From NCBI RefSeq assembly GCF_024498075.1, contig NZ_JANHOF010000002.1, positions 62,001 through 126,000 of the forward strand: a stretch of 64,000 nt of DNA, in the 5' to 3' direction. This stretch comes from Paenibacillus mendelii. GTDB taxonomy: Bacteria > Bacillota > Bacilli > Paenibacillales > Paenibacillaceae. Below are positions 53,335 through 62,076 of this stretch, in pieces (the stretch's first letter is position 1; each line of letters starts with the position of its first letter). Under the pieces are notes generated by a model, which worked only from the letters and a program-made list of their open reading frames with translations, was not told the origin of the DNA and did no database searches. The position numbers and the translations under genes are program-made.

Positions 53335-54114
53335 TTAAACCTGGCCAACCGTTTCGTCGACGATACCCAGTTCTTCTTTCACCCAATCGTAGCCTTCGCT
53401 CTCCAGACGCTCCGCAAGCTCCGGTCCGCCGGATTTGACAATACGGCCTTGCATCATAACGTGTACAAAGTCAGGCTTGATATAGCCAAGCAGACGCTGA
53501 TAGTGAGTAATAATCAAGAACCCGCGGTCCTCGGAACGCATAGCGTTGACGCCTGCTGCAACAATTTTAAGCGCGTCGATGTCAAGACCGGAATCGATTT
53601 CGTCCAGAACGACGATTTTGGGCTCCAGCAGCAGCATCTGCAAAATTTCGTTACGTTTCTTCTCGCCGCCGGAGAAGCCTTCGTTCAAATAACGGTGAGC
53701 GAACTCGGGGTTCATCTCGAGCTCCTTCATCTTGCTCTCCATCTGGCGGATAAACTTAATCAGCGAAATTTCTTTTCCTTCCTCGCGGCGCGCGTTGATC
53801 GCACTGCGCAAGAAGTCCGAGTTGGTGACGCCGGCAATTTCACTTGGATACTGCATCGCCAGGAACAAGCCGGCGCGTGCGCGCTCGTCCGTAGCCATAT
53901 CCAAGACGTCCTCGCCATCCAGCGTGACCGCTCCACTGGTTACTTCATATTTGGGATGCCCCATTAGTGCCGATGCAAGCGTGCTCTTGCCCGTTCCGTT
54001 CGGACCCATGATCGCATGGACTTCGCCACCTTTAATTTCAAGGTTGATGCCCTTCAAAATTTCTTTATTCTCGATCGCGGCCTTCAAGCCATCAATCACA
54101 AACTGCGTTGCCAT
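53335..54114 (-). CDS. sufC: Fe-S cluster assembly ATPase SufC
   Basis: A 259-residue ABC-type ATPase that drives the SufBC2D complex. Walker [17 protein letters not shown], the ABC signature [13 protein letters not shown], Walker [13 protein letters not shown] and the switch His in [10 protein letters not shown] are all intact. There is no membrane segment; it is a soluble ABC protein. GGAGGGAG precedes the ATG at 54114; the frame extends 29 codons further but through the promoter region. First gene of the sufCDSUB operon, with a candidate promoter and operator at 54173-54211. Confidence 0.96.
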   Translation of the reverse strand: MATQFVIDGLKAAIENKEILKGINLEIKGGEVHAIMGPNGTGKSTLASALMGHPKYEVTSGAVTLDGEDVLDMATDERARAGLFLAMQYPSEIAGVTNSDFLRSAINARREEGKEISLIKFIRQMESKMKELEMNPEFAHRYLNEGFSGGEKKRNEILQMLLLEPKIVVLDEIDSGLDIDALKIVAAGVNAMRSEDRGFLIITHYQRLLGYIKPDFVHVMMQGRIVKSGGPELAERLESEGYDWVKEELGIVDETVGQV

Positions 54115-54172
54115 GTATACTGCTCCCTCCGTGGTTCGGATGTCTCTATGCGAGGATCCCTCAATTATAATT

Positions 54173-54211
54173 ATTCTAAAATGATTCTCATTGATTCTCA
54201 ATAATCATTTT
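54173..54211 (-). promoter_or_regulatory. Promoter and operator-like dyad of the suf operon
   Basis: On the minus strand TTGAGA (54196-54201) and TAGAAT (54173-54178) are exactly 17 bases apart, a good sigma-A promoter. Overlapping it is an inverted repeat AAAATGATT (54178-54186) / AATCATTTT (54203-54211), and a direct repeat of GATTCTCA (54183-54190, 54193-54200). TGAGAATCATTTT resembles Fur-family boxes, so control by iron or oxidative stress through a Fur/PerR-type repressor is plausible. The transcript start would lie about 50 bases ahead of sufC. Confidence 0.6.
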
Positions 54212-54271
54212 AATATGAATCCCATTATAAATCAATCAACACCTCTCCCCAAAGTCGGAAAAGTGACGTCT

Positions 54272-54850
54272 TTACAGCCCTAGAGCTCCTTTAATTTCGG
54301 ACACGTGCGCATGAAATTCTCGATCGCTCAACACAGGCCGCGTCCCCGGTCTCAAGAGATCTTCTTCTAGAGAAACCCATGATTTGCAGCCGGTGTATGC
54401 CGCCTTCATCGGGATATCGATCGGCTTGTTCAGAAGACTTACGCGGAGCAGCAGCAGATGAAGCGGCTTAACTCGTCTCCACTTGAGCCTTTCTTCCGCG
54501 AATGCATCAGTCCAAATATGGTATTCCCTTATTCTGTTAAGCTTAGTCTGGTCGTGAATCTCAATATCGTCCACAACTTCGGCGTAAGCACGAATACGCA
54601 CGGTTCCCGCTTCCGGGCTCCATTCATCAAGCGTTCTGGCGATGCCGCCCCGATATGCCTCTTTAAGCAGCTCCGGCTTCTGGTGCTCATAGGCAGGCAG
54701 CAGATAGAAGTGTGGGCTGACGAGTCGAAAATCACGCGTTTCCTCTGCGATCCCGCCTTTGCGCAGCACCAGGATCTGCTTGCCTTCCGAGAGGGCTTCG
54801 ACTGCGACCGCCCATTCCTTCAACGCCACGTCTTCATTTATAATGGTCAT
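54272..54850 (-). CDS. DUF1802 family protein
   Basis: A 192-residue soluble protein of the DUF1802 family. The N-terminal VALKEWAVAVEALSEGKQIL followed by VLRKGGIAEETRDFRL is characteristic, as are the FYLLPAYEHQKPELLKEAY block and EYHIWTDAFAEERLKWRRVKP. Function unknown. The start at 54850 has GAGGG six bases upstream; the ATG at 54856 is too close. It is divergent from mtnK, with 145 bp between the starts, and is followed by the suf promoter region with no clear terminator. Confidence 0.82.
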   Translation of the reverse strand: MTIINEDVALKEWAVAVEALSEGKQILVLRKGGIAEETRDFRLVSPHFYLLPAYEHQKPELLKEAYRGGIARTLDEWSPEAGTVRIRAYAEVVDDIEIHDQTKLNRIREYHIWTDAFAEERLKWRRVKPLHLLLLRVSLLNKPIDIPMKAAYTGCKSWVSLEEDLLRPGTRPVLSDREFHAHVSEIKGALGL

Positions 54851-54901
54851 ATTCATCCCTCGCCGCTCTTATCATTCCCTTCTATTGTACCAAACGAGGT
54901 A

Positions 54902-54930
54902 TTCCAACGCGAAAAAGAATTCGCTATACT
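54902..54930 (+). promoter_or_regulatory. Candidate promoter of mtnKA
   Basis: TTCCAA (54902-54907) and TATACT (54925-54930) with a 17-base spacer; good -10, weak -35. The leader to the GTG start is only about 60 bases and contains nothing like the SAM-I (S-box) riboswitch that controls mtnKA in Bacillus subtilis. Confidence 0.4.
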
Positions 54931-54995
54931 TGTTTAAGGTCAAACGTACGAACGAAGGCCCTTATCTATTACCCATTATTGGAGGTGGACAAGCA

Positions 54996-56216
54996 GTGTC
55001 TGCTTATCATCCATTAAACGAAGAAGAAGCGATAGAAATCGCCCGATCCCTAGAAGGCTTTTTCCCGGGCTCCGGTCCATTGAATTGCCGCGAAATCGGC
55101 GATGGCAACTTAAATCTCGTTTTTCATATCAGCGATCCGGCCAGCGGGCAAAGCTTGATCATGAAGCAAGCCCTGCCTTACGCCAAGGTCGTTGGCGAAT
55201 CATGGCCGCTTACCCTTGACCGTGCCCGCATTGAGAGCGAGGCTCTCCAGCTGGAAGGCAAGCTTGCGCCTGGCCTGGTTCCGCAAGTGTATCTATACAA
55301 TCCGGAGCTCGCCTTGACGATCATGGAGGATCTGAGCGACCATGTCATCATGCGCCGCGGACTGATCGAAGGCGGACGGTACCCGCTCTTTAGCGAGCAT
55401 ATTTCCACCTTTATCGCACAAACGCTGTTCTTCACGTCCGATCTGGGCATGAATCAACAGGATAAGAAGCTGAACGTCGGCCGGTTCATTAATCCGGAGC
55501 TGTGCAAGATCACAGAGGACCTTATCTTCGACGATCCATACACCGACGCGGAGAATAACAGCTTCGAAGACGCCATCCGCGATGAAGCGGAAGCCCTTTG
55601 GAACGATGGTCAGCTGCATGTTGAAGTGGCCCTTCTCCGTGAAAAGTTTCTGACACAGGCCCAGGCGCTGCTGCACGGCGATCTCCATACCGGAAGTATC
55701 TTCATTACGCCAGAATCGACGAAGGTGATCGATCCTGAATTTGCTTATTACGGGCCAATGGGCTTCGATATCGGGGCGGTCATCGCTAACCTTCTCCTGA
55801 ACTATGCTGCCCGCGAAGGCTGGGATCATGATGACGATGCGGTCCTTGATTACCAGAATTACCTGCTCGAAACAGTACGCGAGGTCTGGACCAAATTCGA
55901 GGCCAAATTCCGCGCCTTGTGGGACGAGCACGGCCAGGATCGTCTAGCCAAGACCGCACCGGGATACAAGGACGACTACATGCTGCGTCTGCTTAGAGAT
56001 ACGATCGGATACGCAGGCTGTAAGATGGTGCGCCGTATCGTCGGTCTCGCGCATGTGGCGGACATCGACCGCATCGAAGATGCCGCAGTACGGGAACAAG
56101 CCCAGCGGGCAGCGCTGGCAATTGGTAAATCGCTCATCAAGCTGAACCGTCAAGCCAGCTCCATTGAGCAGCTCATTCAAACCGCTCAAACCGCTTCTGC
56201 TGCGGCGAAAGCTTAA
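54996..56216 (+). CDS. mtnK: S-methyl-5-thioribose kinase
   Basis: A 406-residue kinase that phosphorylates methylthioribose, starting the methionine salvage branch. The nucleotide loop is REIGDGNLNLVFHI, the catalytic Brenner motif LLHGDLHTGSIFI and the metal-binding VIDPEFAYYGPMGFDIG. The initiation codon is GTG at 54996-54998, eight bases after GGAGGTG; the open frame runs much further upstream, but that part lies over the promoter and the divergent gene. It is 24 bp upstream of mtnA, which uses its product. Confidence 0.94.
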   Translation: MSAYHPLNEEEAIEIARSLEGFFPGSGPLNCREIGDGNLNLVFHISDPASGQSLIMKQALPYAKVVGESWPLTLDRARIESEALQLEGKLAPGLVPQVYLYNPELALTIMEDLSDHVIMRRGLIEGGRYPLFSEHISTFIAQTLFFTSDLGMNQQDKKLNVGRFINPELCKITEDLIFDDPYTDAENNSFEDAIRDEAEALWNDGQLHVEVALLREKFLTQAQALLHGDLHTGSIFITPESTKVIDPEFAYYGPMGFDIGAVIANLLLNYAAREGWDHDDDAVLDYQNYLLETVREVWTKFEAKFRALWDEHGQDRLAKTAPGYKDDYMLRLLRDTIGYAGCKMVRRIVGLAHVADIDRIEDAAVREQAQRAALAIGKSLIKLNRQASSIEQLIQTAQTASAAAKA

Positions 56217-56240
56217 CACGAAAGGAATGAAACAAGCATC

Positions 56241-57302
56241 ATGACCCAAACGAACAGCAATGCTCTGCAATCACTCATCTGGACCGACAACAGGCTTGAC
56301 CTTCTCGACCAGCGGCTTCTGCCCGAAGAAACGGTCTATCTGCCGCTCACCGGTGTGGAAGAGGTATGGGAAGCCATTCGCCACTTGAAGGTCCGCGGCG
56401 CTCCAGCCATTGGAATCGCTGCCGCATACGGCGTCATCTTTGGCAGCCGGTCAGTCGATGCCGGTAAGTCGGAATGGCTTGCAGCAGTGAACGAATCCGC
56501 TGCGAGGCTGGCAACTTCACGGCCAACGGCCGTCAACTTGTTCTGGGCACTGGATCGGATGAAAGCCCGTGCGGCTGAACTGGCAGGCAGCTCCCTTGAA
56601 CTGGAAGCCTGCAAAGACGCGCTGCTTATAGAAGCAATCGCGATTCAAAGCGAGGATGAAGAAACGAACCGGTTGATCGGTGAACATGCGCTTACGCTGT
56701 TCGAGGATGGAATGGGCGTATTGACGCATTGTAATGCCGGCGGTCTGGCAACGGCTAAATACGGAACCGCGCTCGCCCCTTTCTATCTCGCTCAAGAAAA
56801 GGGCATCTCACTCAAGGTATTCGCGGATGAGACGCGGCCTGTGCTTCAAGGCGCACGCCTGACTGCATTTGAACTGCATCAGGCTGGTGTCGATGTGACG
56901 CTTATATGTGACAACATGGCCGGCATGGTTATGAGCAAGGGCTGGATTAATGCCGTCATCGTCGGCACCGACCGTGTCGCTGCCAATGGCGACGTGGCTA
57001 ACAAGATCGGCACATATAGCGTGGCCGTGTTGGCGAAGGCGCATGGCATTCCGTTCTATGTGGCGTGCCCGCTGTCAACAATTGACTTGAATACGCCATC
57101 TGGCGATCAAATTCCGATTGAAGAACGCGACGCTGAAGAAGTTACGGAAGGATTCGGCAAGCGCACCGCCCCCCGCGGTGTCAAAGTGTTCAATCCAGCG
57201 TTCGATGTGACTCCGCATGAATATGTAACGGCTATTATTACGGAGAAGGGTGTCGTTCGGGCTCCGTTCGATACGAATCTGAAGAAGCTGTTCGAAGCCT
57301 AA
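56241..57302 (+). CDS. mtnA: Methylthioribose-1-phosphate isomerase
   Basis: A 353-residue isomerase that converts methylthioribose-1-phosphate to the ribulose form. It belongs to the eIF2B-like fold: [53 protein letters not shown] with the catalytic Cys, and [20 protein letters not shown] with the catalytic Asp. AAAGGAA lies ahead of the ATG. Second gene of mtnKA. Later salvage genes (mtnW, X, B, D) are not in this window. Confidence 0.95.
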   Translation: MTQTNSNALQSLIWTDNRLDLLDQRLLPEETVYLPLTGVEEVWEAIRHLKVRGAPAIGIAAAYGVIFGSRSVDAGKSEWLAAVNESAARLATSRPTAVNLFWALDRMKARAAELAGSSLELEACKDALLIEAIAIQSEDEETNRLIGEHALTLFEDGMGVLTHCNAGGLATAKYGTALAPFYLAQEKGISLKVFADETRPVLQGARLTAFELHQAGVDVTLICDNMAGMVMSKGWINAVIVGTDRVAANGDVANKIGTYSVAVLAKAHGIPFYVACPLSTIDLNTPSGDQIPIEERDAEEVTEGFGKRTAPRGVKVFNPAFDVTPHEYVTAIITEKGVVRAPFDTNLKKLFEA

Positions 57303-57340
57303 TCTACCCGGACACACGGGAGTATATCGCAATCAAATGC

Positions 57341-57393
57341 AAAAAAGGGCTGCCATCCAAACGCTCGGTCCAATGAGCTTGGGTGACGGCCCT
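57341..57393 (-). terminator. Terminator after the YunC-like gene
   Basis: On the minus strand AGGGC ... GCCCT arms enclose a long imperfect stem (CACCCAAGCTC pairing with GAGCGTTTGGATG) and run into TTTTTTG. It also lies just past the mtnA stop and may work in both directions. Confidence 0.75.
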
Positions 57394-57412
57394 GTTATGT
57401 TTTTGCAAACGC

Positions 57413-57718
57413 TTATACCATAAGACGAACTGCATCCGCACCCTTCATCCCCGTTGTGATGCCCAGCGCTTCTGCTGCTACGGTGACGGATTCCAGCGGT
57501 GCTTCCATCAGCTCTTCCAGTGTGCGTACGCCTACCGCACGCCCGGCAACGATTCCTCTGTCTCCAAGGCGCTCATTCAATAAGGCGACATCGAGCGCTC
57601 CGCACATGATATATCCTTTGTCTGTCGCGACCGCCAGCAGCGTTGTCTTGGGCAGCTTCACTTCGACGCCGAGTACGGTGACTCCGCTCTCCAGTGAAAT
57701 GGGAACCATACGCATCAT
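57413..57718 (-). CDS. DUF1805 protein (YunC-like)
   Basis: A 101-residue protein of the DUF1805/YunC family: LPKTTLLAVATDKGYIMCGALDVALLN and RLGDRGIVAGRAVGVRTLEELMEAPL are the conserved blocks, and the last third is alpha-helical (SVTVAAEALGITTGMKGADAV). The fold is known for YunC but not its function. ATG at 57718 lies nine bases after AGGAGG; the frame extends seven codons further up. It stands alone between mtnA (convergent) and the gene at 57935 (divergent). Confidence 0.82.
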   Translation of the reverse strand: MMRMVPISLESGVTVLGVEVKLPKTTLLAVATDKGYIMCGALDVALLNERLGDRGIVAGRAVGVRTLEELMEAPLESVTVAAEALGITTGMKGADAVRLMV

Positions 57719-57934
57719 CCGAAACCACCTCCTTCGCAAAGGAATTACCTTCGATATGCATTGCGAAATCGCGTATTATACGCTTCTTCACTATATGCCA
57801 AAAGTCTGATTCGGTGTGGGTCTATACGCTCATCCGGATAAGCCATAATGAGCCCTTCAGAATCTCAGAGGAAGCTACTATTCTTGTCCATTTAATGATA
57901 TGATACATATATTCATGCAATTGATGGAGGCCTT

Positions 57935-58438
57935 ATGAAACCAATCAACAACGATGATGATACAGGTCAAATGACCTATTTGTTTAATGTCGACATTCTC
58001 GTTGAAGGCAAGACGAATGCTGTCGCCTTGGAGCGCTTGCTTCATCTCTTGAACAACTCCGGGGCCAGCGATTTTCGCGTCAACAGCGGTATTCAACTAG
58101 GTGAGATCATTCGCGAGCTGGAACAACGCAGTGCGCCCGATAAAGTCGCTATTCCTATCCCCTTGCATGCCAAGAGTGGTGCGGAAGCCCCGGAAACTGT
58201 AATCGAAGACACATCCGCAGCTGTTGCCAGCCCTAATATAAGCGAACGGATTAAAGGCTACATCGCCGAGAACCGATTAATCCGACTTAGCGTGAACAAA
58301 GGCCACGGAGTTAAGCTCAACATCCCGTGCAGGGTCATTCAATTTGATGAAAGCACCCAGCTGATTACCGTGTATCATGTGGATGAGAAACAGGTGTATG
58401 CCTTCAACTGGAATGAAATAGACGATTTTGTCGTCTGA
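57935..58438 (+). CDS. Conserved hypothetical protein
   Basis: A 167-residue soluble protein I do not recognise. The N-terminal ~65 residues (MTYLFNVDILVEGKTNAVAL followed by ERLLHLLNNS) look like a small alpha/beta domain, then an acidic, Ala/Pro-rich linker (about 72-100), then a C-terminal beta domain (about 102-167: IKGYIAENRLIRLSVNKGHG, VKLNIPCRVIQFDESTQLIT, VYHVDEKQVYAFNWNEI) that resembles small SH3-like or Hfq-like barrels. No signal peptide or membrane segment. TGGAGG lies only four bases ahead of the ATG. A strong terminator follows, so it is monocistronic. Confidence 0.7.
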   Translation: MKPINNDDDTGQMTYLFNVDILVEGKTNAVALERLLHLLNNSGASDFRVNSGIQLGEIIRELEQRSAPDKVAIPIPLHAKSGAEAPETVIEDTSAAVASPNISERIKGYIAENRLIRLSVNKGHGVKLNIPCRVIQFDESTQLITVYHVDEKQVYAFNWNEIDDFVV

Positions 58439-58452
58439 TGGATAAAAACTGC

Positions 58453-58488
58453 AAGAAGGAGCCGTCCAGCATAGGACGGCTCCTTCTT
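58453..58488. terminator. Bidirectional terminator
   Basis: Perfect 15-bp arms (58453-58467 and 58474-58488, AAGAAGGAGC ... GCTCCTTCTT) around a 6-base loop, between the convergent genes at 57935 and 58927. Confidence 0.92.
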
Positions 58489-58546
58489 CATTAAGGCAAG
58501 ATGAGTATTCGTACTCATGTCGCAGCACAATATCTAAAGCAGCCAC

Positions 58547-58927
58547 TCAGCGGCTGCTTGACCGCCAGAGCGACATCGCCGTAAGCGCCCATGCCGCAAT
58601 AAATGCGACACCGCCGAACGGCGTAATGGGACCGAATACGCTCAAATCCGTAAGGCTTAGCGCATAGAGGCTGCCGGAGAACAGAAAGATACCGATATGC
58701 ATCAAGCGCCCGGCCCACAGCATTCTCTTACTCGTACCGATCCGATCCGCGATCAGTGCCAGCAGGAGCAAGCCAAGTCCATGGTACATATGGTAGCGCA
58801 CACCTGTTTCGAAAACATCCAGCATGTCATTCGAGATCTTCCCCTCTAGACCGTGCGCGCCAAAAGCGCCTAAAGCCACGGCAAGCAGGGCGTGAATAGC
58901 ACCGTAAGCACCTACTCTAGAAAACAT
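58547..58927 (-). CDS. DUF423 membrane protein (YwdK-like)
   Basis: A 126-residue protein with four hydrophobic segments (about 6-22, 44-62, 70-88, 98-118) and the DUF423 signature VALGAFGAHGLEGKISNDML followed by FETGVRYHMYHGLGLLLLAL; PITPFGGVAFIAAWALTA closes it. Bacillus subtilis YwdK is a relative. Function unknown. GGAGG lies upstream of the ATG at 58927. Confidence 0.88.
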   Translation of the reverse strand: MFSRVGAYGAIHALLAVALGAFGAHGLEGKISNDMLDVFETGVRYHMYHGLGLLLLALIADRIGTSKRMLWAGRLMHIGIFLFSGSLYALSLTDLSVFGPITPFGGVAFIAAWALTAMSLWRSSSR

Positions 58928-59066
58928 AATTGATTCGCCTCCATTGATGTAGAAGAAAATAGACTTTCTTAACCGGGAACAAATCGGTTACAATCGTACG
59001 AGAGCAACTATAATGAGATACCTGGTAAGGAAATAAACAACATGAGGTATAAAGGAGTTATGTCCT

Positions 59067-59492
59067 ATGTACGAGAATGAAAACAACAGCAATTCTCCCG
59101 GCGGCTTTAGCCCTGTTCAAGAGCCGATGATTTCCGAACAGCCGGTAAAGACCTCGGGTCTTGGTATCGCTTCTTTCATCATTGGACTCGTTAGCATCAT
59201 TACGTTCATTATCTGTATCGTAGTCGTGACCTCTTCCATTATGGACTACATTACGGAAGACGGCAAGATCATCCAAGATGTCGAACAGATCAGTTCCAAT
59301 GTATCCCTTCTCCTATCGGGGCTCTTCCTGATCGGCAGTCTCGGTCTATCCTTTGTCGGGCTTGTTCTGGGCATTATCGGGGCTTGTATGAGAGACCGCC
59401 GCAAAGCGTTCGCCATCGTTGGAATCGTCTTGAATGGGCTGCTTGTCGTCGGAACGGTTGGACTATTCCTGGTCGGAATCATCTTCCAATGA
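59067..59492 (+). CDS. DUF4190-like membrane protein
   Basis: A 141-residue membrane protein. A polar N-terminus (about 1-28, rich in Asn, Ser and Pro) is followed by hydrophobic segments at about 32-57, 80-105 and 115-140. GLGIASFIIGLVSIITFIIC at the start and MRDRRKAFAIVGIVLNGLLV near the end match the DUF4190 pattern. Function unknown. AAGGAG lies nine bases ahead of the ATG. Followed by a perfect palindromic terminator. Confidence 0.75.
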   Translation: MYENENNSNSPGGFSPVQEPMISEQPVKTSGLGIASFIIGLVSIITFIICIVVVTSSIMDYITEDGKIIQDVEQISSNVSLLLSGLFLIGSLGLSFVGLVLGIIGACMRDRRKAFAIVGIVLNGLLVVGTVGLFLVGIIFQ

Positions 59493-59515
59493 GCATCACC
59501 TAACGGTTCACTCTG

Positions 59516-59549
59516 AAATCCGCATGACGTTAACGTCATGCGGATTTTT
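59516..59549. terminator. Palindromic terminator
   Basis: Perfect 16-bp arms with no spacer (59516-59531 and 59532-59547, AAATCCGCAT ... ATGCGGATTT) and a T-run on the plus side (TTTTTC). Confidence 0.9.
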
Positions 59550-59740
59550 CGCGTGTGCTCTGCCTTTGAAGCGGATAACAAGATGAACAGGCGCATTTGC
59601 CTCACATAACCGTTCGGGACTTGAATACAATGATTAACAATAAGAGTAAACGCCAATAAGCTTGTCCCCTATGCTGCTCCGAAGGCCGCCAGATCTGCTC
59701 GGCACAGTTACTTAACGAATCGAAATTGGGGTGAACCAAT

Positions 59741-60889
59741 ATGACAGAACCGTTGTTCATCGTGTCCCGTGAAGATTGGGCGCTGCATCGTAAAGGGTAT
59801 ACGGACCAAACCCGGCACCAGGAGAAGGTACGCGAAGCCATTAAGCAGAATCTTCCTGACATTGTCACCGACGAAAGCATCATCTTATCCAATGGCAAGC
59901 GCACGATTAAAGTTCCCATTAAGAGCATCGACGAATATCGCTTCGTCTATAATCACAACAAGAAGCAGCATGTCGGACAAGGCGACGGCGACACGCAGGT
60001 CGGCGATGTGCTCGGGGTCGATCCGCAAGAGGCGAAGGGGCCCGGCAAGGGCGAAGGGGCCGGCGACCAGCCCGGCGAAGATTACTTGGAAACCGAAATC
60101 AGCATGGCCGAACTTGAGGATATGTTATTCGAGGAGCTCGAGCTTCCCAACCTGGAGCAGAAGCAGAAGGAACAGGTCCAGACAACCGATGTCGTGTTCC
60201 AGGATATTCGCAAGAAAGGCATCATGTCCAACCTGGACAAGAAACGGACGCTCATGGAGAACCTGCGTCGCAATGCCAATGCAGGCCGGGCAGGAATCGG
60301 CGGCATTACGCCGGACGATCTGCGGTTCAAAACCTGGCAGGAGGTCATCAAGCCCGAGTCTAATGCGGTCGTGCTCGCGCTTATGGATACGTCGGGCAGT
60401 ATGGGATCTTTCGAGAAATATTGCGCCCGCAGCTTCTTTTTTTGGATGAGCAAATTTTTGAGACGCAAATATGAGCATGTCGAGATGGTCTTTATCGCCC
60501 ATCATACGGAAGCGAAGGAAGTGACGGAAGAGGAGTTTTTCACCCGCGGCGAGAGCGGCGGAACCATCTGCTCCTCGGCCTATCAGAAGGCATTGGACAT
60601 TATCGACAGCCGGTACCCGACTGCCAACTGGAACATCTACCCCTTCCACTTCTCTGATGGCGACAACCTCACCTCGGATAATGAGAAATGTGTACGGCTG
60701 ATTGAAGAGCTTATGAAGCGGTCGAACATCTTTGGCTATGGCGAAGTGAATCAATACAACCGGAGCAGCACCCTGATGTCGGCCTACAAGCATATCGGCA
60801 ACAAAAAGTTTCTCTATTCGATCATTCGTGAGAAAAGCGAGGTCTACAAGGCACTCAAGACCTTCTTCTCCAAGCCTGCCAGCGTATAA
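59741..60889 (+). CDS. yhbH: Sporulation protein YhbH
   Basis: A 382-residue YhbH protein. The N-terminal ~75 residues ([40 protein letters not shown]) are the conserved head; a Gly/Asp-rich linker (about 80-115) follows. The C-terminal half is a von Willebrand A-like domain with a MIDAS motif [18 protein letters not shown], and [13 protein letters not shown]. YhbH is produced in the mother cell in Bacillus subtilis and is co-conserved with the SpoVR and PrkA proteins; its biochemistry is unknown. Neither partner is in this window. GGGGTG precedes the ATG. AATACAAT at 59624-59631 resembles a sigma-E -10 but lacks a good -35. Confidence 0.93.
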   Translation: MTEPLFIVSREDWALHRKGYTDQTRHQEKVREAIKQNLPDIVTDESIILSNGKRTIKVPIKSIDEYRFVYNHNKKQHVGQGDGDTQVGDVLGVDPQEAKGPGKGEGAGDQPGEDYLETEISMAELEDMLFEELELPNLEQKQKEQVQTTDVVFQDIRKKGIMSNLDKKRTLMENLRRNANAGRAGIGGITPDDLRFKTWQEVIKPESNAVVLALMDTSGSMGSFEKYCARSFFFWMSKFLRRKYEHVEMVFIAHHTEAKEVTEEEFFTRGESGGTICSSAYQKALDIIDSRYPTANWNIYPFHFSDGDNLTSDNEKCVRLIEELMKRSNIFGYGEVNQYNRSSTLMSAYKHIGNKKFLYSIIREKSEVYKALKTFFSKPASV

Positions 60890-60891
60890 AC

Positions 60892-60931
60892 AAACAAGCC
60901 CGTATGCGCCATGAGCGATACGGGCTTGTTT
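60892..60931. terminator. Bidirectional terminator after yhbH
   Basis: Perfect 14-bp arms (60892-60905 and 60918-60931, AAACAAGCCC ... GGGCTTGTTT) with a 12-base loop between convergent genes. Confidence 0.92.
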
Positions 60932-60970
60932 CATTGCGTTCATGCAAGGATCGCAGTGTATTCGATAACA

Positions 60971-61936
60971 TTACGATTGGGCAAGCTGCTCCTGCCCTGA
61001 TTCGGTTTGGGCCGCAAACCGTGCCAGCTTGGCGAACAGATCTCTAAAGACCGGATCACGATGAGCATAATGCGCCGAGCGGATCAGATGCCTGGACGTG
61101 TCCCGGCTCCATGTGACCTGATCGGTTAATACGGGACTATGGATGAGCGTCGTCGGGATCCAGCTTGACTCGATCAGCCAGGCCACGACAGAGATATCCC
61201 AGATGACCCGGGAAAGGGCAAAATGGTCGCTGCTGCAGCCCTCGTACCGCTCTGCCAAGAAATCGCCTATCGCGCCTTGTCCCTTCACATAGCGCTCGAC
61301 TTCAGGCAGTGTAGTATGTAGATGAGATGCGACGCCTAAGCAAGGTACAAGTACCGTTGGCACGCCGCTGTTGAAGATGACCTGTGCGGCAGGCACATCT
61401 TGAATGAGATTGAACTCCCTTGCATCGTTCCAATCCAAGGCGTTCCCGCCAAGCCATAAGACGACGATTTTCTCGATAATGGCAGGTTCTATCAAGATGG
61501 CGGAAGCCACATTCGTGATTGCCCCGATCGCTACCACATAGAGCGGTTCATCGTCTGGCGCGGCAAGCGCCTTCGCAATCAGATCGCGGACCGCCTCGCT
61601 GTCTACCGGCTGCTCCTTGCCTGGCAAATATCTGTCGGACCCGCGGAACACAAACCCATCGACAGGCTCATTCATCCGGGTAAGAATACGGACAATCTCA
61701 TCATAGCTCTTTTCCATGCCGTCCTTGGGGCCCTCGGATAGTTCATTGAAGAAGGGCGCGGCGTATACAGCCTGGAGGTTAATACGCTCCTTAGACAGCA
61801 GCGCATACACTAGCGCAAATTGATCATCAATTTCATTATAGGTGTCGGTATCGAGCACCATGTTGATCCGGCCGGTTGGCGGCCGCAAACGGTGAAGACG
61901 GACTTCCTCGGTTATAACAGGATATTGAATAGCCAT
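60971..61936 (-). CDS. Nucleoside hydrolase
   Basis: A 321-residue inosine/uridine-preferring nucleoside hydrolase, splitting ribonucleosides into base and ribose. The calcium and ribose site is DTDTYNEIDDQFALVYALLS (the Asp cluster of DxDxxxDD type, with Glu-Ile in the middle). VAIGAITNVASAI, a FNLIQDVPAAQVIF strand (in place of the usual EFN..DPEA) and SRVIWDISVVAWLI follow. AGGAG lies ahead of the ATG at 61936. It is 140 bp downstream of the ribokinase gene, which would phosphorylate the released ribose. Confidence 0.88.
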   Translation of the reverse strand: MAIQYPVITEEVRLHRLRPPTGRINMVLDTDTYNEIDDQFALVYALLSKERINLQAVYAAPFFNELSEGPKDGMEKSYDEIVRILTRMNEPVDGFVFRGSDRYLPGKEQPVDSEAVRDLIAKALAAPDDEPLYVVAIGAITNVASAILIEPAIIEKIVVLWLGGNALDWNDAREFNLIQDVPAAQVIFNSGVPTVLVPCLGVASHLHTTLPEVERYVKGQGAIGDFLAERYEGCSSDHFALSRVIWDISVVAWLIESSWIPTTLIHSPVLTDQVTWSRDTSRHLIRSAHYAHRDPVFRDLFAKLARFAAQTESGQEQLAQS

Positions 61937-62076
61937 GTGCAGGACTCCTCTCTCATGTACCTACCCTCATTCTATGCGGTTACAAGCTCTTCCACTATTA
62001 CGAACTGGCTCTCTTCTTATATAAGTTGGCGGCGAATTATAGATCCAGCCATCAAGTGAGTGCTGACGATGGGAGT

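Noticed and set aside
54857..54995. A SAM riboswitch before mtnK
   Set aside because: The conserved S-box core is not present and the leader is too short.
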